Part shown: in pieces, positions 17,152 to 25,916 of the stretch | Position numbering within the stretch: position 1 is the first letter of the stretch | How the letters are laid out: the number at the start of each line of letters is the position of its first letter | Source of the DNA: UBA6170 sp034429975 | GTDB lineage: Bacteria > Chloroflexota > Anaerolineae > Anaerolineales > Anaerolineaceae | Assembly: GCA_034429975.1 (NCBI GenBank) | Contig: DAOUFM010000146.1 | Coordinates: 62,001 to 126,000 of the forward strand | Reading direction: 5' to 3' | DNA length: 64,000 nucleotides | Translations under genes and position numbers: made by a program | The notes under the pieces: model-generated | Told to the model about the DNA's origin: nothing | What the model saw: the letters and a program-made list of their open reading frames with translations, nothing else | Database searches by the model: none

Positions 17152-18121
17152 AATTAGTTCTCTGAGTAACAAAACAAGCCAGCTCTTCCAGTGCATCACG
17201 CTCATAACATTCAGGTAGGTTATGTAAGGCGTTAATGCACAGATCAATATGTGAGTTCGCTTTTTCAAAACTAAGATTTATAGCAGAGCTGTTTCGAATA
17301 TTTTCAACCAAAATTTCTAATGTTTCCAAAGTAGGATTGCAGTTATGTTTGAAAAACTCTTTTGTTTGGTGATCGTTAGGATACTGCTCGAAATAGAGGA
17401 TTGCAGGCAAAGTAATTAAACCAAGACGTAAATCTCCTCCGACTGGTTTCCCTAATTTTTCTTGGTTGGACGTGAAATCCAAAATATCGTCAATAATTTG
17501 GAAAGCAATGCCTAATTCATAACCAAATTCTTGTAAATGTTTTATCTGATTTTGGGTAGCATTTGAAATTAAGGCAGCAGCAGTTGTTGATGTTTCAAAC
17601 AAAGAAGCTGTTTTAGCGTAAATTCTTTCGTAATATTTATCTAAATTACTATCGCAATGACTTGTAAATAATTGAGCGATTTCACCATTAACGATGGTGC
17701 TCAATGTGTTTGCAAATATTTTCATGACTGGGATGGAATCTGTTTCGGCTGCTAGCTTAGCAGCTTTGGCGAAAATGAAGTCTCCTGTAAGAATAGTTGC
17801 AGCAGGAGTCCAGCTTGCATTTAAAGTTGGGATTCCCCGGCGAAGTAAAGCACCATCAATTAAATCGTCATGAACTAAAGTAGCGGTGTGTAATAATTCG
17901 ATTGCCGCCGATAAAATAATTAATCTATCTGGATCGCCATTCAATAATTTTCCTACTAACAATGTGATGTTTGGCCGTATTCTTTTTCCACCAGACAAAA
18001 TTAAATGATCCAAAGCAGCTTGAAGATCGGGGTTATAACCCTCAGCTTGTTTTCGCATTAAATTCTCAACTGCCAGAATTTCGTCTGATACTAAATTTTG
18101 AAAACGGTTAATTTTATTCAA
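17150..18121 (-). CDS. Polyprenyl diphosphate synthase (long-chain trans-prenyltransferase)
   Basis: A 323-residue isoprenyl synthase. The first Asp-rich motif is LVHDDLID and the second is IIDDILDF; GGKRIRP and TGDFIFAKA segments fit the octaprenyl/heptaprenyl synthase branch, which elongates farnesyl or geranylgeranyl diphosphate for quinone side chains or carrier lipids. The start is a TTG directly after the TGA of tatD, with GGGAG about 8 bases upstream, so it is probably coupled. Chain length cannot be read reliably from the residues before the first motif. Confidence 0.88.
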   Translation of the reverse strand: MNKINRFQNLVSDEILAVENLMRKQAEGYNPDLQAALDHLILSGGKRIRPNITLLVGKLLNGDPDRLIILSAAIELLHTATLVHDDLIDGALLRRGIPTLNASWTPAATILTGDFIFAKAAKLAAETDSIPVMKIFANTLSTIVNGEIAQLFTSHCDSNLDKYYERIYAKTASLFETSTTAAALISNATQNQIKHLQEFGYELGIAFQIIDDILDFTSNQEKLGKPVGGDLRLGLITLPAILYFEQYPNDHQTKEFFKHNCNPTLETLEILVENIRNSSAINLSFEKANSHIDLCINALHNLPECYERDALEELACFVTQRTN

Positions 18122-18904
18122 TCAATGCTCCCATGCAAATAATCGATTTGCATTTTTTGTTGTTTCTTGTGATATCCATTTTAACGGTTTTTCGGATAAA
18201 TTTGCAATTCTTTCCGAGATATATTTTATGTTCATTGGTTTATTTGGTAAACCCCTGACAGGATGCGGAGATAGGAAAGGGGAATCAGTTTCAAGAAGTA
18301 GCCATTCTATTGGAAATTTTCTTGCCAATTCGTGTTTTTCAAATGCATTCTTATAGGTAACAGGACCACCAAGACCAATGTAAAAATCTAAAGGGGGCAA
18401 TTGGTTAGCCTGATTTAAATTTCCTTCAAATGAGTGAACAACCCCCCTTAATTTTGTTGATGAAGATTTGTGCTTTTTAATCAATATATTAAATATTTGA
18501 GGCAAGGCATTTCTGGAATGGATAATAATAGGTAAGTTTGTAGCCTCAGCAATTTCTAAGTGTTCCAAAAAAATTTTTTCTTGAATTTCAAAACTCACCA
18601 AATCACGATAAAAGTCTAAACCAATTTCGCCAATGGCTTTAACCTTGGGGTGCTGAGAGAGCTCTAAAAGTGTGCGTTTACTTTCAGTTTTCCACTCATT
18701 AGAACTATTCGGGTGATAACCTATGGCAGCATAAACAATTTCATATTTTTCTGAAAGCTTTATAGCTTCAAGGCTGGTTTGTAAATCAATACCAGGCACC
18801 ATGATACGGTGAATGCCATTATTAGAAGCTTCAGAGACAATTTGATCTCTTTCATTTTCCTTTTCAAACATGTATAAATGGCAATGTGTATCAACCAAAG
18901 TCAT
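18122..18904 (-). CDS. tatD: TatD family metal-dependent deoxyribonuclease
   Basis: A 260-residue TIM-barrel metallohydrolase. Metal ligands are present: DTHCHL at the N-terminus, AIGEIGLDFYRD, IIHSRNA, VVHSFEG and LLETDSPFL. TatD/YcfH proteins are 3'-5' DNases in the cytoplasm. The ATG overlaps the phosphohexomutase stop by one base (TAATG), and the stop abuts the polyprenyl synthase start, giving a tight three-gene operon. Confidence 0.92.
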   Translation of the reverse strand: MTLVDTHCHLYMFEKENERDQIVSEASNNGIHRIMVPGIDLQTSLEAIKLSEKYEIVYAAIGYHPNSSNEWKTESKRTLLELSQHPKVKAIGEIGLDFYRDLVSFEIQEKIFLEHLEIAEATNLPIIIHSRNALPQIFNILIKKHKSSSTKLRGVVHSFEGNLNQANQLPPLDFYIGLGGPVTYKNAFEKHELARKFPIEWLLLETDSPFLSPHPVRGLPNKPMNIKYISERIANLSEKPLKWISQETTKNANRLFAWEH

Positions 18905-20322
18905 TATTGAATCCCTGCTATCCGCAAACCATCTTGTAGAATTGATTGAACAAGATTCGCATGGGTGGTTTCACAATAAACACGAATAATAGGCTCCGTA
19001 CCTGAAAAGCGAATTAATAGCCAGCCACCATCCTCGAGCGAAAATTTAAACCCATCTGTTGTGTTGAGATCAAGAACTTTTAAGCTGCCGATCGTGGCTG
19101 GTTTCGAATCCAATATTAGTTTTTCTTTGGTTTGACGATCTCCAGAAAAAGAACTGTCTATGCGATCATAATAATGGTCACCAACAACGTCAAACAATAA
19201 CCGAAGAAGCTGAGCGGGAGATTTTTTCAATTTCACCATCATATCTAAAAAATATAAGCCGGCTAAAATGCCATCACGTTCGGGAACATTCCCGCGAAAT
19301 GCGTATCCACCAGATTCTTCACCGCCGATCATAGCATTGGTTTCTATCATCTTGGGGGCTACATATTTGAACCCTACACCAGTCTCGTAAACAGGAACAT
19401 TGTAGATTTTTCCTAATTTGTTAAGCATCGAAGTAGTCGATAATGTTTTAACGATTGGGCCACGCTCTTTTTTTATCTCTAATAAATAATAAGCTAGGAG
19501 GGCATAAACTTCTAATTGATTAAGGAAATTCCCGTTTTCATCACCAATTCCCAGGCGGTCTCCATCACCATCAGAAATAATCAAAACGTCTGATTGCATT
19601 TCAATTGTTTTAGTCAAACCAACATTAATATTTGGAGGGATAGGTTCAGGGCGTTTCATGTCTGGGAAAATTGGATTTCGATCATTATGGATTTCCGAAA
19701 TTTGAGTGGTTCCTCCTGAAAGAAGTTCAGAAAACCAATTTGCATTATTGCCCCACATCGGATCGACTAAGATTTTAAGTCCCGCATTGCGAATTAATTC
19801 TAAATCTACCAAATCTGAGATGTGTTTTATATAATCCGGTTTAGGATCAAATAATTCAATTAATTTTTGTTGGGAAGCTTTTGCAAAAGAAATTATATTG
19901 ACGTCGTTAACACTTTCCGGAATTAAATCCTCTATTCTTTTTAAGTCCTGTGGAGGAATGGCTCCTCCGTTTTGGTCCCTGACTTTAAACCCGTTGTCTG
20001 TAGGCGGGTTATGAGAAGCCGTAATGTTTATGGCACCTACTGCATTTTGACTTGTGACTGAATATGAAATTACTGGGGTTGGTGTAGCGCTATTGGTTAA
20101 TAAAACTTTGAACCCATTTCCTGCAAGTACTTCAGAAGCTGTTTTTGCGAAATTCTCTGAGTGAAACCGCTTGTCATAGCCTATCACAATGCGTTTCCCT
20201 TTGTAACCTTTTTCAACAAGATATGAAGAAAACCCTTGAGAACACCTTCTTACATTATCGAAGGTATAATCCTCAGCTATAACCCCTCGCCAACCGTCGG
20301 TTCCAAACTTGATTTCTAGCAC
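18904..20322 (-). CDS. Phosphoglucomutase/phosphomannomutase family protein
   Basis: A 472-residue alpha-D-phosphohexomutase with all four functional loops: catalytic phosphoserine loop TASHNPPTDNGFKV, metal loop DGDGDRLGI, sugar loop GGEESGGY and phosphate loop RFSGTEPIIRVY. It interconverts hexose 1- and 6-phosphates and so feeds nucleotide-sugar synthesis, relevant to the glycan genes in this window. Start is GTG at 20320-20322, with AGGAGG 8 bases upstream. Whether glucose, mannose or glucosamine phosphate is preferred is not decided by these motifs; the EESGG loop fits Glc/Man. Confidence 0.88.
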   Translation of the reverse strand: MLEIKFGTDGWRGVIAEDYTFDNVRRCSQGFSSYLVEKGYKGKRIVIGYDKRFHSENFAKTASEVLAGNGFKVLLTNSATPTPVISYSVTSQNAVGAINITASHNPPTDNGFKVRDQNGGAIPPQDLKRIEDLIPESVNDVNIISFAKASQQKLIELFDPKPDYIKHISDLVDLELIRNAGLKILVDPMWGNNANWFSELLSGGTTQISEIHNDRNPIFPDMKRPEPIPPNINVGLTKTIEMQSDVLIISDGDGDRLGIGDENGNFLNQLEVYALLAYYLLEIKKERGPIVKTLSTTSMLNKLGKIYNVPVYETGVGFKYVAPKMIETNAMIGGEESGGYAFRGNVPERDGILAGLYFLDMMVKLKKSPAQLLRLLFDVVGDHYYDRIDSSFSGDRQTKEKLILDSKPATIGSLKVLDLNTTDGFKFSLEDGGWLLIRFSGTEPIIRVYCETTHANLVQSILQDGLRIAGIQ

Positions 20323-20356
20323 TTCCCAATCCTCCTGGACAACCTTATTGGGGCTT

Positions 20357-20459
20357 ATTATAACAACAAGTTCAAGATAAGCTTGATAATTTTAGAAAAA
20401 CACTGTTTTTACCAAAAAAATGTTATCAGGGTTTTTCTCGGGCGGATAGTGATTATAAT
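20357..20459. promoter_or_regulatory. Divergent upstream region with two -10 boxes
   Basis: The 167 bases between the divergent genes hold TATAAT on the minus strand (20362-20357) for the phosphohexomutase operon and TATAAT on the plus strand (20454-20459) for the next operon. Neither has a convincing -35 box. No riboswitch or operator is evident. Confidence 0.3.
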
Positions 20460-20489
20460 TATGAAGAATAAAGTATAAATGAGGAATTT

Positions 20490-20765
20490 ATGAATTATCT
20501 TCCAGGAATATTACTTAGTTTACTATTTGCTTTATTAATTGGATTTATTTTTCATTTTTGGAAGGGCGGCAGTTTTTTTCGTTTAATTAGTATTTTAATC
20601 TTCTCAATCTTCGGTTTTGGGATTGGACAATGGATTGGCAGCAGCACAAAAGGAAATTTTTTAAAAGTTGGATGGGTGTATTTAGGCTTTGGAATAATTG
20701 GATCAATTCTTTTTTCTATTATTGCAATTTGGCTGACAAACATCCGGTTAGAAAAGCAGGATTAA
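20490..20765 (+). CDS. Small three-helix membrane protein, function unknown
   Basis: A 91-residue, Ile/Phe/Gly-rich protein with three predicted membrane helices (about 4-24, 30-50 and 60-83) and a Lys/Arg-rich C-terminal end. A good ribosome binding site (GAGG, 7 bases before ATG) supports translation. I do not recognise the family. It lies 4 bases upstream of trmI and heads that operon, so it is likely co-expressed with a tRNA methyltransferase, without an obvious functional link. Confidence 0.65.
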   Translation: MNYLPGILLSLLFALLIGFIFHFWKGGSFFRLISILIFSIFGFGIGQWIGSSTKGNFLKVGWVYLGFGIIGSILFSIIAIWLTNIRLEKQD

Positions 20766-20769
20766 TTCA

Positions 20770-21600
20770 ATGTGGAATTTAAACGCAAAATTTGCTTCAA
20801 TCGGAGACCTTGTTCAGTTAGTTGGTTTACGACATAAAAGCTTTATATTCACTTTGGTTGAAGGAAGAGAATTGCACACACATCGGGGAATTATTTATCA
20901 CAATAAATTAATTGGACTGCCTTTTGGGAGTAAAGTCGAAAGCCATAATGGCGCCCCTTTTTTTCTTTTGCAGCCATCGTTGGCTGATATTTTAGTGGAT
21001 CTGAAACGAATAACTCAAATCCTTTACCCAAAAGATATAGGCTATTTGTTATTTCAAATGGGAGTAGGAGAAGGGCAGCAAGTCATTGAAGCAGGCACTG
21101 GATCAGGAGCAATGACAATTGCTTTGGCTTACGCCGTTGGCTCTCCAGGGAAAATTTATTCGTATGATCAAAAAAAAGAATTTCAAAATTTGGCAAAAAA
21201 GAATATCGCCATGATGGGACTGGAAGATCGTGTTGATTTCAAATTGAAAAACATTGAAGAAGGGTTTGACGAAACGAATGTGGATGCCGTTTTTCTGGAT
21301 GTTGTAAATCCGTACGATTATATACCCCAGGTAAAATCAGCATTAAAACCAGGAGGTTTTTTTTCTAGTTTAGTTCCGACTACAAATCAAGTATCCAGAT
21401 TGCTTCATCAGCTTAGATTAAACCAATTTTCTTTCCTGGAAGTAGCTGAAGTATTGTTAAGATTTTATAAACCGGAGCCTGAAAGATTGCGACCAACTGA
21501 CAGAATGGTAGCACACACTGGATACCTCGTTTTTGGGCGCTCATTGCTAAGCTCAGACGATTTGGATCTAGATGAAGGAACTGAAGTTTTTAAAGAATAA
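20770..21600 (+). CDS. trmI: tRNA (adenine(58)-N(1))-methyltransferase TrmI
   Basis: A 276-residue SAM-dependent methyltransferase. An N-terminal beta-rich domain holds GRELHTHRGIIYHNKLIG, and the Rossmann domain has the SAM loop VIEAGTGSGAMTIALA, SYDQKKEF and FLDVVNPYDY. This is the bacterial/archaeal TrmI family that forms m1A58 in the T loop of tRNA. It works as a homotetramer in the cytoplasm. ATG at 20770 is 4 bases after the small membrane protein gene. Confidence 0.9.
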   Translation: MWNLNAKFASIGDLVQLVGLRHKSFIFTLVEGRELHTHRGIIYHNKLIGLPFGSKVESHNGAPFFLLQPSLADILVDLKRITQILYPKDIGYLLFQMGVGEGQQVIEAGTGSGAMTIALAYAVGSPGKIYSYDQKKEFQNLAKKNIAMMGLEDRVDFKLKNIEEGFDETNVDAVFLDVVNPYDYIPQVKSALKPGGFFSSLVPTTNQVSRLLHQLRLNQFSFLEVAEVLLRFYKPEPERLRPTDRMVAHTGYLVFGRSLLSSDDLDLDEGTEVFKE

Positions 21601-21623
21601 ATATAAAATAATGGGTAAAAAAA

Positions 21624-22232
21624 TTGAGATGTAAGAATTTAGATATTAAAAAAATAAAAAAGCTCCTCGAATTAGCAAGAGCCGAAAGAAAATTAAATAA
21701 CGAAACAATTTCTAACCCGATTTTGAAGAAGGCTGCGGTATTAATTCCATTTGTTTGCGTAGATGGTTGCTGGAACTTGCTATTTACAAAAAGGGCAGAT
21801 TCTCTTAATAGTCACAAAGGACAGGTTTCTTTTCCTGGTGGGGGAATGGAATTTGGCGACGAATCGCCTGCGGATACAGCTTTACGAGAAACATATGAGG
21901 AAATTGGGGTGAAAAATTCAGGAATTCATGTTATTGGCAATATGCCTGATTTTATAACGAATTCAAATTATCTGGTTACTCCAATTGTTTCATGGGTAGA
22001 CTGGCCAGTTCCTCTAGATATATCTTCAGATGAAGTAAGCCGAGTATTTACTATCCCTATAAAATGGTTAAATAATGTTAAAAACTGGGAAAGAAGACTT
22101 TACACCCATCCGAACGGACTGTATGGAGAAATTATTTTTTACGATTTATATGATGGCGAACTTCTTTGGGGAATATCAGCGAAAATCACCATAGAATTGT
22201 TGAATTTATTAGGCGAGGAAGTTTTTTCATAA
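21624..22232 (+). CDS. CoA pyrophosphatase-type Nudix hydrolase (NudL-like)
   Basis: A 202-residue Nudix protein. The block LFTKRADSLNSHKGQVSFPG followed by a GG-x13-ALRETYEEIGV Nudix box matches the UPF0035/CoA diphosphatase signature, so hydrolysis of CoA or acyl-CoA to phosphopantetheine and 3',5'-ADP is likely. The start is a TTG at 21624; no nearby in-frame ATG exists before the conserved region, and the binding site is weak, so the N-terminus is uncertain. It ends at a strong terminator shared with rplY. Confidence 0.85.
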   Translation: MRCKNLDIKKIKKLLELARAERKLNNETISNPILKKAAVLIPFVCVDGCWNLLFTKRADSLNSHKGQVSFPGGGMEFGDESPADTALRETYEEIGVKNSGIHVIGNMPDFITNSNYLVTPIVSWVDWPVPLDISSDEVSRVFTIPIKWLNNVKNWERRLYTHPNGLYGEIIFYDLYDGELLWGISAKITIELLNLLGEEVFS

Positions 22233-22263
22233 AAAAAAGGTTGCCTGAACGCAACCTTTTTTT
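22232..22263. terminator. Bidirectional terminator between the CoA pyrophosphatase gene and rplY
   Basis: A perfect 13-bp stem (AAAAAAAGGTTGC / GCAACCTTTTTTT) with a 6-base CTGAAC loop. T-runs on both strands allow it to end both convergent transcripts. Confidence 0.88.
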
Positions 22264-22276
22264 ATGATGTTAAGCA

Positions 22277-22930
22277 TTAGAAGTCTTCTTTTTCTTTCTT
22301 GCCCTTATCAATTATTTCTGGCTCTCCGGATGAATCGAGTAATTCGTCACCTTCTCCTTCAGGTTCTTCGGACAAAGGCTTGCTGGAGGTTACCATTACA
22401 ACCATCTCTTCAGAATGCGACAAGATTTCTACATTGTCTGAAACTTCAATGTCTTTAACCAAAACTGTATCACCAACATTCCGAAGTTTTGACACGTTGA
22501 CGATTATGGTTTCTGGCAAGTCTTGTGGCAGACCTTCCATTAATAAATGCGTTAAACCAGATGTTAAAATAGCATCGAATTCTTTTATAGCAGGAGATTC
22601 CCCTTCAAAATGAATAGCAACTTCAGCTCTGATTTTCTCTGTCAATGAAACAGCTTGAAAATCTACATGCTTAAGAGTTCCCAAAATAAAATCGATCTGT
22701 TTTTCTCGCACAATAGATGGAAATTCTTTACCCTCTAATACTAGTGTGATCAAACTTGTGCTGGTCGTAGTTGATAAGATCTTGGTTGCATCTCTTAAAT
22801 CTAATGTGATTGGTTTAGGATCCACTTTGTGGCCATAAACAACTGCTGGGAGCTTTCCTTGACGACGAAGTTGGTTTACCTGTTTCCCAATCAATACTCT
22901 GGGCTCTGCATTAATTACAATTTTTGACAT
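22277..22930 (-). CDS. rplY: 50S ribosomal protein L25/general stress protein Ctc
   Basis: A 217-residue L25 of the long Ctc type. The N-terminal 5S-rRNA-binding domain (QVNQLRRQGKLPAVVYGHK) is followed by the C-terminal beta domain (LKHVDFQAVSLTEKI and LPETIIVNVSKL) and an acidic tail rich in Glu/Gly/Asp. It binds 5S rRNA in the central protuberance. The start is the ATG at 22930, preceded by AAGG; an upstream in-frame start at 22957 is less likely. It is monocistronic, with a long AT-rich region upstream. Confidence 0.92.
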   Translation of the reverse strand: MSKIVINAEPRVLIGKQVNQLRRQGKLPAVVYGHKVDPKPITLDLRDATKILSTTTSTSLITLVLEGKEFPSIVREKQIDFILGTLKHVDFQAVSLTEKIRAEVAIHFEGESPAIKEFDAILTSGLTHLLMEGLPQDLPETIIVNVSKLRNVGDTVLVKDIEVSDNVEILSHSEEMVVMVTSSKPLSEEPEGEGDELLDSSGEPEIIDKGKKEKEDF

Positions 22931-23107
22931 TTTCAACCTTTTCCGAGTGCCTCTCACTAAAAATAGTTACCTTCACTCTAAAATATTTTTGCAAGACGAA
23001 ATTTTATCATTTATCCAGATATAGTCAACCTCACAACCGAGACAAATTTTTAAACGAAAATTTTTGATTTGTTAAAAAACACAACTTAAAACATGACCAA
23101 ATGAAAG

Positions 23108-23139
23108 TTAACAAGCTGAAACCTTCTAATTAACAAGCT
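23108..23139. repeat. Direct repeat TTAACAAGCT spaced 22 bp, upstream of the two-component operon
   Basis: The decamer TTAACAAGCT occurs at 23108-23117 and again at 23130-23139, 22 bp apart, so both copies face the same side of the helix. It lies about 80-110 bases upstream of the kinase start, in a 287-base gap between rplY and the kinase gene. A regulator binding site is possible. Confidence 0.5.
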
Positions 23140-23187
23140 TTAAAGGAAACGTAAACCAAAAATCAATAAATAATTTCGTGTAGCCAA

Positions 23188-23211
23188 TATAATCAAAAAA
23201 TAATATATAAT
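23188..23211 (+). promoter_or_regulatory. Two candidate -10 elements upstream of the kinase gene
   Basis: TATAAT occurs at 23188-23193 and at 23206-23211. The second lies only 6 bases before the ATG and would give a leaderless message; the first leaves a short leader. Neither has a clear -35. The rest of 22931-23217 is AT-rich, with the direct repeat as the only other structure noted. Confidence 0.35.
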
Positions 23212-23217
23212 TACATC

Positions 23218-24420
23218 ATGTCAAAAAACAAAACAATTGCGAACGCAAAAAGAAGTTTTCCGTTCAAGGGGAGTGCAGATTTAGCATTTACTGTAGTTGT
23301 GCTTTCATCTTATTTTGCGATGTTCAGCTCCTTAAAAGAAACTAATATTTGGGAATTATTAATTATGATTCTTTTAGGGATAGCGTATATTACAAATGGA
23401 ATTTACGCTTATAGTTTTGTTTCAAAAAATAAAAAGTTTCATTACATTTTTTTGTATTTTAGTTTACAAATTGTACTCGGATCATTAATAATATATTTAG
23501 GAAAAGGAGCAGGATTTTCAGCAATATTAATATTGCCCTTAGCTGGCCAGGCGGTGGTATTAGCACCTGGTTATTGGTTATATTTAATAAACATATCCAT
23601 TGTATTTGGTTATGTGTGGGCTGTTCAAAAAAATGCTGGAAACTTAGCTGATGTATGGACTGCATTGCCGACGATATTAGCCGGTTTAATCTACATTATG
23701 GTTTTCACACAAATGGCCATTGAAGAAGAAAGGTCCAAACGTGAAGTTGAAAGATTAGTCGAGGAATTAGAAGATGTAAACGAAAAATTAAGGTCATATG
23801 CCAACGAGGTAGAGCAATTAACTGTAATAAAAGAGCGGAATAGAATGGCGCGTGAGATCCATGATGGATTAGGCCATTATTTAACAACAATTCATATGCA
23901 GCTTCAGGCTGCACAGGCGATTATTGATGAAGACCACCAAAAAGCAAAGGAGGCCATTGAGAAAGCTAGATCACAATCACAGATCGCATTAATTGATGTG
24001 AGAAGGTCTGTTTCGACTTTAAGGATTGACCAGAACGAAAAGGAAACATTTAGAGATTTGTTAGATAAAGCGATACGTCCTTGTGATTGGATTGGGATTC
24101 ATTCCCATTTAGAGATATCGGGGCAAGAAACTAATCTGAGTGAAATTACAAAATCTACCATCTTTCGAATTGTTCAGGAAACGGTAAACAATACTTGCAA
24201 ATATTCAAAAGCTAAAAATTACTTTTGCCAACTTGATTTCCAACGGCCCGATAACTTATTATTAATCATCTACGATGATGGTATTGGTGTCGATGAATTT
24301 CGGACAGGGTATGGATTAAAAGGGCTTCGTGAAAGGATAGAATTATTGAAAGGAACTTTGACAATTAATACCTCACCTAAAAATGGATTTAGAATAGAAA
24401 TTGAGTTGCCATATGATTAA
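23218..24420 (+). CDS. NarX/LiaS-type sensor histidine kinase with N-terminal membrane domain
   Basis: A 400-residue kinase. Five to six membrane helices fill residues 20-165 and act as the sensor. A short coiled coil (EVERLVEELEDVNEKLRSYA) leads to HisKA_3, with the phosphoacceptor His at about 215 in MAREIHDGLGHYLT. The GHKL ATPase has an N box QETVNNTCKYSKA and G motifs DDGIGVDEF and GYGLKGLRERI. The cognate regulator follows with an 8-base overlap. No ligand-binding periplasmic domain is visible, so it probably senses a membrane-associated signal, as LiaS/DesK-type kinases do. Confidence 0.88.
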   Translation: MSKNKTIANAKRSFPFKGSADLAFTVVVLSSYFAMFSSLKETNIWELLIMILLGIAYITNGIYAYSFVSKNKKFHYIFLYFSLQIVLGSLIIYLGKGAGFSAILILPLAGQAVVLAPGYWLYLINISIVFGYVWAVQKNAGNLADVWTALPTILAGLIYIMVFTQMAIEEERSKREVERLVEELEDVNEKLRSYANEVEQLTVIKERNRMAREIHDGLGHYLTTIHMQLQAAQAIIDEDHQKAKEAIEKARSQSQIALIDVRRSVSTLRIDQNEKETFRDLLDKAIRPCDWIGIHSHLEISGQETNLSEITKSTIFRIVQETVNNTCKYSKAKNYFCQLDFQRPDNLLLIIYDDGIGVDEFRTGYGLKGLRERIELLKGTLTINTSPKNGFRIEIELPYD

Positions 24421-25069
24421 GAAAATAAGCATCATGATCGTGGATGATCAAGAATTATTCAGAGAAGGTTTATTAACTCTGTTATCAGTTCAAAAAGATT
24501 TTGATGTAATTTCCCAGGCGAGCTCTGGAGAAGAATCAATTCTTTCAGCCACAAAAACCAACCCTGATGTTATTTTAATGGATCTACGAATGCCGGGAAT
24601 TGGTGGTGTTGAAGCCATAAAAAGAATTTTGCATCAACATCCTGAAATAAAAATTATTGTTTTAACCACATTCGATGAAGATGAACTTGTTTTTGATGCT
24701 TTACATGCAGGAGCGGTTGGCTATTTACTCAAAGATGTATCCCCAGAAAAATTATTCGACGCAATTAGAACCGCTAACAAAGGTGAATATTATCTTTTAC
24801 CATCAATCACAGCTAAAGTAATGGCTGAATTCACAAAAACTCCGCGCATCAAAAACCTGCCAACAAATGATAATTTCGAGAACTTATCCAGAAGAGAATT
24901 AGAGATACTGCAGATGGTTGCATCAGGAATGAGTAATAAAGAAATTGCCTCTTCGCTCGTAATCGCCGAAGGAACGGTAAAAAATCATTTGACCAACATA
25001 TTCAGTAAATTGGATGCAAAAGATCGAATGCATGCAGTCATGATTGCCAAAAAAAATAGGCTCCTTTAG
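24413..25069 (+). CDS. NarL/FixJ-family response regulator
   Basis: A 218-residue regulator. The receiver has an acidic pocket DD at 11-12, phosphorylated Asp 57 in ILMDLRMPG, and a Lys in YLLKDVSPE; the C-terminal LuxR-type HTH contains LSRREIEIL-like and MSNKEIASSLVIAEGTVKNH segments. The ATG at 24413 overlaps the kinase stop, so the pair is coupled. The likely targets are its own operon and perhaps the membrane protein downstream. A direct repeat upstream of the operon is a candidate site. Confidence 0.92.
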   Translation: MIKKISIMIVDDQELFREGLLTLLSVQKDFDVISQASSGEESILSATKTNPDVILMDLRMPGIGGVEAIKRILHQHPEIKIIVLTTFDEDELVFDALHAGAVGYLLKDVSPEKLFDAIRTANKGEYYLLPSITAKVMAEFTKTPRIKNLPTNDNFENLSRRELEILQMVASGMSNKEIASSLVIAEGTVKNHLTNIFSKLDAKDRMHAVMIAKKNRLL

Positions 25070-25165
25070 TGTGCCAGATTTATGACTAAAGCCACATGAT
25101 TTTATAAAATGGTTCACTAAAATAAAAACGCTGCGGTATTACAAATTATTTAATAAATACTAAAA

Positions 25166-25849
25166 ATGAACAAATTTCTGAAGAATTTACTGTTTCAAAT
25201 AGGGTTAAGTATCATATTTGCTGCTATTAGCGCGTATCTTTATTTTATTTTTAAAAATTTTGATATCAATTTATTCACAATCATAGGAATTTCTCTTATT
25301 GCCTTAAGTTTCTTTTGGCTATATTTATATATTTTTATTACCCTTTTCAAACAAGTTATTTATATTTGGCTTATTTTTCCATTTATCGTTATTTTATCTA
25401 TTGGAATTCCATTTTTAATGGAAGATTTAAATTTCTTGAACTTTGTACTTTTCGTTGGGCTTAGTATTGGGATTTGCCTACTAATTGCTGGCATTTATTG
25501 GAAATTATTCGGGTTAGTTATTCCGGGTGCTTTGTTATTAGGCATACCTCCAGGTCTATACTTCGCATGGGAAAGAACAAGCTCAACCAACCCGTTGGAA
25601 CAGACAGGAATCATGTTGGTCGGTTTTGCCTTCGGGTGGGGATTAATCACTGTATCATCAAGAGCTTTGACTAAAAATTTTATTTGGTGGCCATTGATCC
25701 CTGGTGGAATATTAGCGGTTGTTGGTTGGGGATTGTTTATTGCAGGGAACCCTGAAAGCGCAGTCAGTTTTATCGGGAATACAGGCTCAGTGGGATTGAT
25801 CATTTTTGGTATTTATTTATTGTTAATGAGAAGAAGTTTTCATCAATAA
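25166..25849 (+). CDS. Multi-helix membrane protein downstream of a two-component system, function unknown
   Basis: A 227-residue, very hydrophobic protein with about seven predicted membrane helices. Gly/Pro-rich segments (LVIPGALLLGIPPGLYFAWE and WWPLIPGGILAVVGWGL) repeat with similar spacing, suggesting an internal duplication. I do not recognise a named family. It lies 96 bases after the response regulator on the same strand. Genes of this kind beside DesK/LiaS-type kinases are often regulatory targets or accessory sensors, but that is inference. There is no clear ribosome binding site before the ATG. Confidence 0.6.
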   Translation: MNKFLKNLLFQIGLSIIFAAISAYLYFIFKNFDINLFTIIGISLIALSFFWLYLYIFITLFKQVIYIWLIFPFIVILSIGIPFLMEDLNFLNFVLFVGLSIGICLLIAGIYWKLFGLVIPGALLLGIPPGLYFAWERTSSTNPLEQTGIMLVGFAFGWGLITVSSRALTKNFIWWPLIPGGILAVVGWGLFIAGNPESAVSFIGNTGSVGLIIFGIYLLLMRRSFHQ

Positions 25850-25867
25850 ACAATTAATTTATGGGGG

Positions 25868-25896
25868 TATAATTCCAATCCTGATTTTTCAGGATT
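25868..25896 (+). promoter_or_regulatory. Candidate bipA -10 box and hairpin
   Basis: TATAAT at 25868-25873 is followed by a perfect 8-bp hairpin, AATCCTGA-TTTT-TCAGGATT (25877-25896), which ends 20 bases before the bipA ATG. If the -10 is used, the hairpin sits at the 5' end of the message; otherwise it may be a weak terminator for the upstream gene (CTTTAT follows). Confidence 0.4.
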
Positions 25897-25916
25897 CTTT
25901 ATATATTGGATGAGCT

